A stretch of DNA of 55,216 bases from Saprospiraceae bacterium (GTDB lineage Bacteria > Bacteroidota > Bacteroidia > Chitinophagales > Saprospiraceae). The stretch's first letter is position 1. Each line of letters starts with the position of its first letter. Of the stretch, positions 44,258-51,900 are shown piece by piece. The notes under the pieces were generated by a model, which saw nothing but the letters and a program-made list of their open reading frames with translations, was not told where the DNA came from and did not search any database. Location of the stretch: NCBI GenBank assembly GCA_029263015.1, contig JAJCYI010000046.1:1-55216 (forward strand), written 5' to 3'. The position numbers and the translations under genes were made by a program.

Positions 44258-44605
44258 TCACAAATGCAACCGCTCCTTTCTCGCCAGCAGTACTTCCTCT
44301 GATTCCTCTCTATCAGGATCCTGCACACAACAATCCACCGGACAAACAGCAGCACATTGTGGTTCATCGTGAAACCCTTTGCACTCCGTGCATTTATCGG
44401 GCACAATAAAGTAAAAATCATCTGAAACTGGCTCGATCCTATCATCTGCATCAACCACTTTTTGATCTTCCAGGGTGTAATTTCCTGTTACAGTATTCCC
44501 ATCAGAGATAGCCCATTCGATTCCCCCTTCGTAAATGGCATTGTTTGGGCACTCAGGCTCGCAGGCCCCACAATTGATACATTCATCCGTAATAATAATA
44601 GCCAT
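44258..44605 (-). CDS. 2[4Fe-4S] ferredoxin (YfhL/Alvin type)
   Basis: A 115-residue electron carrier. The first cluster motif is C-x2-C-x2-C-x3-C ([12 protein letters not shown], residues about 10-21); the second is [13 protein letters not shown] followed by CPVDCC with the longer spacing typical of the Chromatium-type ferredoxins. The central insert ([20 protein letters not shown] region) is longer than in clostridial forms. No partner is adjacent. Confidence 0.93.
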   Translation of the reverse strand: MAIIITDECINCGACEPECPNNAIYEGGIEWAISDGNTVTGNYTLEDQKVVDADDRIEPVSDDFYFIVPDKCTECKGFHDEPQCAAVCPVDCCVQDPDREESEEVLLARKERLHL

Positions 44606-44865
44606 AAGTAGTTCATTTTTTATCCTGCAAAATCATGTTGAAACAACACAACCACAAGTACTGTTCTTAAAGTGGCAAAAATACCAGCACTGGCATTAAT
44701 TTCAAACCCAACAAGGTAAAAAGCTTAAATGTCTAAGGTATAACAGTTGAGTTGAATTAAAAAAATTTCCTTTGCTTTGCCTGTTAGTTTTTCATACACC
44801 GGATTTTCAGGCCTTAGAATTTAGCCCACCTAACTTCTATCGTCTAAGAATGAGATCAATAAAAA

Positions 44866-45210
44866 ATGTCAAAAGACAAAGAATACTATTTCAACAAAAA
44901 TGACCTGAAGCAATTTGGCAACATCACCGAGTTTCAGGAACAGATGGGCAAAGATTATTTTAAATGGTATGGCAATGTAATGGCTGAAGGCGCCCTCACC
45001 AAACGTGAAAAAGCACTCATCGCCTTAGCTGTCGCCCATGCCATCCAGTGTCCGTATTGCATCGACGCTTATTCAAGTGATTGCCTCAGTCAAGGTTCTG
45101 ACGAAGAACAAATGATGGAAGCGGTACACGTTGCAGCTGCTATCAAAGCCGGCACCACGCTGGTTTATGGTGTGCAGATGATGAACCACGTAAAAGAGAA
45201 ATCAATGTAA
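44866..45210 (+). CDS. Arsenosugar-biosynthesis-associated peroxidase-like protein (AhpD/CMD fold)
   Basis: A 114-residue carboxymuconolactone-decarboxylase/AhpD-like protein with the redox pair CPYC (C62, C65), a following C73, and an upstream R-E-K helix (TKREKALIALAVAHAI). Proteins of exactly this size are found beside arsS in many genomes and are named for that linkage; thiol-peroxidase-type activity is inferred from the fold. The arsS gene begins 88 bp downstream on the same strand, across a strong hairpin. The true reaction in arsenosugar synthesis is not known. Confidence 0.85.
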   Translation: MSKDKEYYFNKNDLKQFGNITEFQEQMGKDYFKWYGNVMAEGALTKREKALIALAVAHAIQCPYCIDAYSSDCLSQGSDEEQMMEAVHVAAAIKAGTTLVYGVQMMNHVKEKSM

Positions 45211-45221
45211 ATCGAACGAGA

Positions 45222-45282
45222 GGCGGCGGGCGGTTGACGGCAGACGGGAATTAACCGCCCGCCGTCAACCGCCTGCCGTCTA
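45222..45282. repeat. Large GC-rich hairpin between the peroxidase-like gene and arsS
   Basis: A GC-rich arm (GGCGGGCGGTTGACGGC...) pairs with its near complement (about 20 of 23 positions) and is itself made of related GGCGGTTGACGG blocks. It occupies almost the whole spacer of a likely two-gene operon, so it could stabilise or partly terminate the transcript. Confidence 0.65.
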
Positions 45283-45298
45283 TCGTCAACCATAAAAA

Positions 45299-46372
45299 AT
45301 GGCAATCCACCAAAAAAGTAAATCCCTGACTTCGAGGGGCAATGAACTTTCGAGCACCTTTTATCAACTGGAAGTGCTGAACGGACACGAGGCCATCGAA
45401 GCCAAGTTTCCGAGATTTGATGAGAAGGTTGGCAACCTTGGCTTTAAGCCTTTGATCGCCTCTGGCATTGAGATTTTCCAAATCAACATTGGCAAACTTT
45501 GCAATCAAACTTGTTCCCACTGCCATGTGGACGCAGGCCCCGACCGCAAAGAGGAGCAAATGAGCCGAACGGATTTAGAAAAATGCTTGGCAATTATAGC
45601 TGCTACTCCGACTATAAATACCGTTGACATAACTGGCGGTGCGCCGGAGATGAACGCCAACTTCCGTTGGTTTGTGGAGGAGGTGAGCAAAATGGGAAAG
45701 AAAGTCATCAACCGTTGCAACCTGACCATTATTGTAGCTAACCACAAATACCTCGACTTACCGGAATTCTTCGCAAAACACAATGTAAATGTGGTGTCTT
45801 CCCTGCCCTATTACAGCAAAAACCGAACGGACGCCCAGCGTGGCGATGGCGTTTTTGAGGACAGCATAAAAGCCCTGCAAATGCTGAATGCCGTGGGCTA
45901 TGGAAAAGAAGGCACAGGCTTGGAACTCGACCTTGTTTATAACCCAACCGGTGCATTCCTGCCGGGTAGCCAAGTGTCGTTGGAGGGCCAGTTCAAATCG
46001 CAACTAAAACGCCGCTATGATGTGGAATTCAATAATCTTTTCTGCATCACCAACCTACCCATCAGCCGCTTTCTCGAATATCTGCTGGAATCAAACAATT
46101 ACGAAGAATACATGCAGCAATTGGTGGATGCCTTCAACCCCACCACCGTCAATGGGCTGATGTGTCGCAACACCATTTCTGTAAGCTGGGATGGCTATCT
46201 GTACGATTGTGATTTCAACCAAATGCTTGACCTTAAAGTCGATGCTGAAAATAGTCGGCATCTTGATGATTTTGATTTGGAATCGCTCAACAACCGGACT
46301 ATTATTTTGAATCAACACTGTTATGGGTGTACGGCAGGTGCAGGATCGAGCTGTGGTGGCTCGATTGAATAA
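45299..46372 (+). CDS. arsS: Arsenosugar biosynthesis radical SAM protein ArsS
   Basis: A 357-residue radical-SAM enzyme proposed to transfer the adenosyl group of SAM to dimethylarsenite on the path to oxo-arsenosugars. The cluster motif C-x3-C-x2-C is clear: C68, C72, C75 in CNQTCSHCHVDAGP. VDITGGAPEMN, NRCNLTI and the C-terminal HCYGCTAGAGSSCGG match ArsS; the tail position that is selenocysteine in some relatives is Cys here. The methyltransferase ArsM, usually nearby, is not in the window. Confidence 0.93.
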   Translation: MAIHQKSKSLTSRGNELSSTFYQLEVLNGHEAIEAKFPRFDEKVGNLGFKPLIASGIEIFQINIGKLCNQTCSHCHVDAGPDRKEEQMSRTDLEKCLAIIAATPTINTVDITGGAPEMNANFRWFVEEVSKMGKKVINRCNLTIIVANHKYLDLPEFFAKHNVNVVSSLPYYSKNRTDAQRGDGVFEDSIKALQMLNAVGYGKEGTGLELDLVYNPTGAFLPGSQVSLEGQFKSQLKRRYDVEFNNLFCITNLPISRFLEYLLESNNYEEYMQQLVDAFNPTTVNGLMCRNTISVSWDGYLYDCDFNQMLDLKVDAENSRHLDDFDLESLNNRTIILNQHCYGCTAGAGSSCGGSIE

Positions 46373-46431
46373 GTAGCAAAGCGGAAAATATCAATGAGAT
46401 GGTGCCTGGGGTGAAATTATGAAGTTGTTAT

Positions 46432-47214
46432 TTAAATCATCCTAATCTCCACCATTTCAAATACCAGCCGTTGGCCAACGTAGTTGGTGTAGTCCATTTT
46501 TACAAAACCAAAATCTTCACTAAAATGGAAAGTTGCTTTAGACTCCCCCAGTTCAAAAGTCGAGGTGGCTTCAATTACCCAACATTCGACCGCACCAATG
46601 GGCAGTTGGATCGTCTTTTTTTCTTTTACAGTATAATTTGAACGAATGGTCGTGTCGTCCCAATCACCCCAACCACCGAGGCCGCCAATGCCGCCTTCCC
46701 AGGTTTTGCCAACTTCCAACGGCAGCTTGACTTCTGGAAATGGAGCCACTTCCGTGAAAATATATTGGTTGTGACGGATGGGGTGCATCCAGATTTCCCG
46801 CTCATTCTCAATGACCCCCTCCATCGTTTCATCTGTCCACCGGCCAGCTAGGTCGTAAGTTTTATTGACCGGGTTGGCGAGCACAGTTGCCTTTTCTTCT
46901 TCGGTGTATCCAAATTTCAAATTTACCACATCCTGAAGTTCCGGCTGCATGCTCCAACGTTCACCGCTTGGCTGGATTTCTACAAAATTATCGGAGATTG
47001 TATTCCCTTGTGTATCAATGTATTGGGCGCTGTACCGATAAGAGATCCCCTTCCGGAAAATCTTTCGCACCTTTAGCACCCGTGTGCCATTGTAGTCGTC
47101 ATAGAGGGTGTCAAAGGAAGTTGGAATTGACGAAGTATTTTTAGGATGATCTGGATTTGAGCAATTTAATTGGAGAAGAAAGGACATTGGAAGCAGGTAG
47201 AGCATTTTAACCAT
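46432..47214 (-). CDS. Putative lipoprotein of unknown function
   Basis: A 260-residue protein with a short hydrophobic start (MLYLLPMSFLLQLNC) ending in a possible but atypical lipobox (LQLNC, Cys18). The rest is beta-rich, with YDYNGTRVLKVRK, a WEGGIGGLGGWGDWDDT glycine/tryptophan patch and IQLPIGAVECWVIEATS, a phrase seen in outer-membrane or periplasmic proteins related to lipoprotein carriers. I cannot name it further. It is a single-gene unit on the minus strand. Confidence 0.75.
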   Translation of the reverse strand: MVKMLYLLPMSFLLQLNCSNPDHPKNTSSIPTSFDTLYDDYNGTRVLKVRKIFRKGISYRYSAQYIDTQGNTISDNFVEIQPSGERWSMQPELQDVVNLKFGYTEEEKATVLANPVNKTYDLAGRWTDETMEGVIENEREIWMHPIRHNQYIFTEVAPFPEVKLPLEVGKTWEGGIGGLGGWGDWDDTTIRSNYTVKEKKTIQLPIGAVECWVIEATSTFELGESKATFHFSEDFGFVKMDYTNYVGQRLVFEMVEIRMI

Positions 47215-47334
47215 GATGATGTATTTTTAGTGTGCCCAAAAATAATTGTCAGGTTAGCCTCCGAAGCATGCAAAGTAGTTTTTAACTTAAGTTTTGCTTT
47301 GTACTGTTGGAGAAGTTAATTCCTCCTTAAGACC

Positions 47335-47367
47335 AGACCTAACAGGTTTTGGAAACCTGCCAAGTCT
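47335..47367. repeat. Degenerate copy of the ACCTGACAGGT palindrome
   Basis: An imperfect palindrome (AGACCTAACAGGTTTTGG...) is closely related to the hairpin after ric at 21952-21984. It lies in the leader of the Uma2-type gene and overlaps the first codons of the longer possible reading frame, which argues for the later start at 47466. Confidence 0.65.
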
Positions 47368-47465
47368 CCTATGCGAAATATCTGCAAGCGGAAAAAGAGG
47401 CCAATCAGGAAACCCACTTTGAGCAAGCGCGCTTTTTTCATAAATTTGTCAGAAATAAGATACAT

Positions 47466-48089
47466 ATGTTCGATTCAAGTTCCCAACCATCCAATCCGTT
47501 ATCGGTCATAAAGCCAGCGAGGAAACCCCGTATTTACACACTGGGGGAATACCTCCGAAAGGAGGAACGGTCACAAGAAAAACATCAATATTTTAACGGA
47601 AAAATTGAAAAAATGCCAGGCGCCAGAGGACCCCACAACATCATCTCTTCTAATTTGATAGGCCGATTAATCATTGCCTTTGAAGAAATTGAGACCAAAT
47701 TTATTGTTTTCAGTTCTGACCAGAAAATATACCTCCCTAAACTCAATCATGGACTGTATGCCGATGCGCTGGCTGTCTGTGAAAAACCTGAATATTGGGA
47801 AGATAATGACCAATTGTTGATAAACCCCATCCTCATCATCGAAGTGCTTTCCAAAAGCACCCAGAAATATGATCGCACCAGTAAATTTGATGGATATAAA
47901 ACCCTGCATTCATTTATGGAATATGTGTTGGTGAGGCAAGACAGCTACAGCGTCGAAACCCGCTTCCGAGAAGAACCTAACCTCTGGCGGGAAAATTTGG
48001 AGACTGTACTTGATGGTGAAGTCTTTCTGCGTTCATTGAGTTGCAGCATTTCCATGAAAAACATTTATAAAAATGTCGAACTTTCATAA
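47466..48089 (+). CDS. Uma2-family (DUF820) restriction-endonuclease-fold protein
   Basis: A 207-residue protein of the Uma2/DUF820 group, which has the PD-(D/E)xK nuclease fold and is greatly expanded in cyanobacteria and some Bacteroidota. Visible motifs are YFNGKIEKMPGARGPHNII, then DALAVCEKPEYW and NPILIIEVLSKSTQKYDR, with the acidic/EVLS core residues placed as in the family. The start at 47466 (MFDSSSQPSN) is preferred because the longer frame upstream crosses a palindromic repeat. Its stop overlaps the convergent methyltransferase gene by 6 bp. Biological role is not established. Confidence 0.85.
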   Translation: MFDSSSQPSNPLSVIKPARKPRIYTLGEYLRKEERSQEKHQYFNGKIEKMPGARGPHNIISSNLIGRLIIAFEEIETKFIVFSSDQKIYLPKLNHGLYADALAVCEKPEYWEDNDQLLINPILIIEVLSKSTQKYDRTSKFDGYKTLHSFMEYVLVRQDSYSVETRFREEPNLWRENLETVLDGEVFLRSLSCSISMKNIYKNVELS

Positions 48090-48728
48090 TTTTTTTTCAA
48101 AAACCGAAATCCGCCACTCCCTCTCAAGTATCACTTCCTTTTCATGAAACCCTGCTGAAGCAATTAGTTGGTTTATCCCCTCCACAGAATGATAATAAAC
48201 AGCGAGGCGCTTGCCCCAGATCCGATCGATCAAGTCATCAAACCAAAACCTGACGCGTACCCACCATAAATCCCTTGGGATGCTGTAAACATACCATTGC
48301 CTCGCCTTGCCGACCGAGGCTCCAACCAGTTCCTCATAATCATTGTAACAACAAATGACTTTATCAAGCGTCACCAAATCTGCCTCTGCAATTCGTGATT
48401 CCAATTCGGGAAAATTACCGTGATGGCTTTTCACCTTATCCATTAATGAACGGCGTTCAGCCTCTGCCTGGAAAACATCTACATAAGCTTTTGAAATATC
48501 AACATGGGTGACCTCACTGATGCCTTTGCCAAACAACTCAAATGTAACAGCTCCGATTCCTCCACCAATATCGAGCAAAGATTTTCCATCCAACGGCAAA
48601 GAATTTATGGCTTCCAAAAACGGACGGGAAGATTTTTTAAGGCCTGATCTCAAGTAATCTTCCAACTCAGTTTGGGCAAGCTTGGCATCAAAGGTCGTAT
48701 CGTATAGTTGTTGGTTGCAGCAGGACAT
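48084..48728 (-). CDS. Class I SAM-dependent methyltransferase
   Basis: A 214-residue enzyme with the SAM-binding motif LLDIGGGIGAVTFEL (about residues 50-64), acidic THVDISKAYV, and LVTLDKVICCYND near motif IV. An MSCCNQ N-terminus and a basic aromatic region (YSIPRDLWWVRVRFWFDDLI, in part) follow. The overall look recalls the magnesium-protoporphyrin/ubiquinone methyltransferase-like group, but the substrate is unknown. It ends 6 bp inside the convergent Uma2 gene. A twin-hairpin repeat lies upstream. Confidence 0.85.
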   Translation of the reverse strand: MSCCNQQLYDTTFDAKLAQTELEDYLRSGLKKSSRPFLEAINSLPLDGKSLLDIGGGIGAVTFELFGKGISEVTHVDISKAYVDVFQAEAERRSLMDKVKSHHGNFPELESRIAEADLVTLDKVICCYNDYEELVGASVGKARQWYVYSIPRDLWWVRVRFWFDDLIDRIWGKRLAVYYHSVEGINQLIASAGFHEKEVILEREWRISVFEKKL

Positions 48729-48763
48729 TGGGTTTGGTGGTTTTTGAATCTGGGCATTAAGAT

Positions 48764-48889
48764 CCCCGATCGGACCGGCGCTTAGCTGATCCGATCGACC
48801 AATTTAAAACGAGCACCCCATTTTTCTTGCAACCATCTGCTCCAAGAGTCGGTCGGATCGTCTAAGCAGCGGTCCGATCGGAACATTCG
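48764..48889. repeat. Second copy of the twin-hairpin cassette, no MITE ends
   Basis: Two GC-rich hairpins (48767-48797 and 48850-48881) built on CGATCGGACC...GGTCCGATCG are separated by about 50 bp. In reverse complement the whole block aligns with 30640-30749, including CGAATGTT at the edge and CTTGGAG in the spacer, but the CTCTACCGTACAC ends are missing. It lies upstream of the methyltransferase gene and downstream of the big T9SS gene. Confidence 0.75.
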
Positions 48890-48905
48890 GTACAATTCAA
48901 AATGG

Positions 48906-48928
48906 CATTGGTAAAAATAATTGATTAT
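48906..48928. terminator. Small AT-rich palindrome after the 1958-residue gene
   Basis: AAATAATTGA and its reverse complement TCAATTATTT flank a TTA loop within this stretch, about 55 bp past the end of the minus-strand gene. It could be a weak terminator hairpin. Confidence 0.4.
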
Positions 48929-48980
48929 CAATTATTTACGTAATTTATTTTACATTAAATGTCTAACATCTACAGCCCAG

Positions 48981-51900
48981 TTATTTCACCAAATTCACCC
49001 CTCCTTCCAACAAGCGTTTGCTTCCATCTATCAACTCAACCTCTGCAAACCAGATAAACACCGCAGGGTCTAAAATCTCATTCCTGAATTTACCGTCCCA
49101 ACCAAACTGGGGATCGTTTGGAGAAAAATTATAATATTCAAAAACAGATTCTCCCCATCGGGAGAATATCAGGAACGAGTTGATTTCAGCAATGGCGTTC
49201 CCTCCAGCATAAATCAGGAAAACATCATTGATACCATCTCCATTTGGGGAGAATGCATTGGGCACATAGATGTCCACATTCTTACTGACAATGATGGAAA
49301 TCGGTGCTGATGCCGTGCAGCCTTCATTGCTGGTCACGATGACTTCGTAGGTTGTTTGCTGAATCGGGGTAGCGATTGGATTTAGGCAATCATCACAACT
49401 TAATGTTTCGGAAGGAGTCCATTCTACTGATGCAATTTCACTTGCTGGAAGGGTAGTCAGCGTATTGATTTGATAACTCTCCCCAAGTTCGATCAGTACT
49501 TGTGTTTCCAATGAAACAAGGAATTCTGGCGGTTCTGACAAATAAGCAACATCTGACAGTTTGCAATCATTGGCATCCTGCACCACGATGTCATAAACTC
49601 CTGGAGAAAGGTTTGTATAAATGGTTTCACTTGAAAAACCCTGTCCATTTATCGAATAGGAAAAAGGTGCAGTTCCACCCTGTATATCTGTGAATTGCAA
49701 AACCCCAGAAGGGTTCAGGCAAGTTGGGTCGGTAGTTTCAAAATCAAACGTCTGCAAAACATTTTCCGTCACTAAAACATTATCGGTTTCTGTGCAGCCA
49801 GTCACGGTATTGGTTATGACCAACTCATAAACCCCAGGAGCATCGACGATCGGGGTCAAAGATTGGGCACCGGACAAGATGCTGCCATTGGCAGTTGACC
49901 AAGAAAAAGTGAACGTTCCGTTGTTCAAATCTGTACTTCCCTGTAAACTGGCTTCTGGTAAATTGCAATGCAGTTCGATGCCGTTTCCAGCATCCACCTG
50001 TGGCAGTACTACATCCTCATCCACATTTACAGAAGCTGTTGTTTCACAACCATTTTCATTGTTCAAAATGGTCAAGACATACAAGCCGGGCGCATCGACA
50101 GTGAGCAGTAATGTGTTTTGACCGTTTACCACGTTCCCATTTTGGGTTGTCCATTCGTACCCAAAAGCACTGCCGATACTGGAGTTCGTCGCATCAATGG
50201 TGGTTTCTTCTTCTTTGCAAGTGAGCATTTCGGGTATTAAAATTTCAATTACTGGAAAGTTGTCATCCAAAGTTATTACCACCTCGGAAGTTGAGGTACA
50301 ACCGTTAATATTATTGCTTACAGTGAGAAGATATTCACCTGGTTCATTTACCGAAGGTGTCAAAGTTGTTCCTCCTGAAATAATGTTCCCGTTGCTAGTT
50401 GTCCACTGATAAAAAAAATCATTTCCTGTGCTGCTGCCTGTCCCATCCAAAGCAAGGTTGGTAATGTTACAATTCAATTCAGCTGATAACCCTGCGCTGG
50501 CGGTTGGTTGTTCGACATCTTCTAAAACTTCGATAGATGAAAATTCAGAACAACCCGTTAAATCATTGGTAATCAGTAAACCATAAGTGCCTGGCTCATT
50601 GATAATAGGAGTGCTTGAGTCTTCACCAGAAAGAATATTGCCATTGGAAGTGGTCCACAAATAGTTGAATTCACTCCCAGTGCTGCTACTCGTGGCATCG
50701 AGTGTCAGGATTAAAATATCACAGGTCAATTCTGCTGGAAAATCAATTAGCACATCTGGCGGGTCTGTGTTTTCTAGCACATCCACATTTGCGGTATTGG
50801 TGCAGCCCGTGGTCAAGTTAGTGACCAATAACTGATAGGTGCCGGGCGCATCAACGACTGGCATCACGGTATTTTCACCTGAAACCAAATTGCCGTTTTG
50901 CGTGCTCCATGCAAAAGAAAATCCTGCCCCGTTGTCAGAAGCAGTTGCATCCAACATTAATTGCGTGTTTGCGCAAGTCAACAATCCTTCAGGCCCAGCG
51001 TCAGCTGTGGGCGGCAGGACATTTTCGTCAATAGTGATAGAAGAAAATGCCTGGCAATTATTCAGCACGTCGGTTACGGTCAACAGGTAGGATCCCGGTG
51101 CATCAATTTCAGGATTCAGGCTATTTTCTCCAGTGAGAATGTTGCCGTCCGTGCTCGTCCATTCATAATTGATTCCAGCACCAGTACTGCTTCCGGCACC
51201 ATTGAGTAGGATGGTTGTAATGTCACAGGTCAACATGGGTGCAGTGCCCGATTCTGCTATCGGCACATTCGCATCTTGGGTGATGAGAACAGATGAAGAA
51301 TCGGCGCAGCCATTTTCATTGTCAATGATTGTCAGCACATAAATTCCAGCTTCATTGATGATCGGATTGAGGGAAGTTTCACCAGAAAGGATATTGCCAT
51401 CTTGAGTTGTCCAAAGGAAATCAAGGTTGTTGCCGGGGGCACTGCCGTTGCCATTGAGCATAAGTTGGGTCAAGGTGCAGGAGAGTTCGTTTGTTGGTCC
51501 GGCGTCCACATTTGGCAGCGTGGTGTTTTCAGTAATCACGACCTCATCCTGCGAGGTACAACCGTTGTTTTGGTTGGTGATGACAAGGGTATAAGTCCCA
51601 GTAGCAGAAACAACTGGTGCCAAAGTCGTGTCCCCCAAAATAATATTACCGTCAAATGTTGTCCACAAATAATCAAATTGTGATCCCGAATCACCAGTCC
51701 CGATTAAGGCCGTTTCTGTTATTTCACAAGTCAATTCTGCCGTTGGGCCTGCCTCAGCATTTGGCAAAACAGTATTCAAACCAATCGTTACCTCACTAGT
51801 GCTTTCGCAACCATTATCATCATTAACAACAGTCAATAAATAAGTGCCATCCAGATCAATGGTAGGCGTCAGCCCATTTTCACCGTTTGCAATATTGCCG

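Noticed and set aside
47349-47465. Longer start for the Uma2-type protein
   Set aside because: The first codons fall within a dispersed palindrome and the extra residues look unlike the family.
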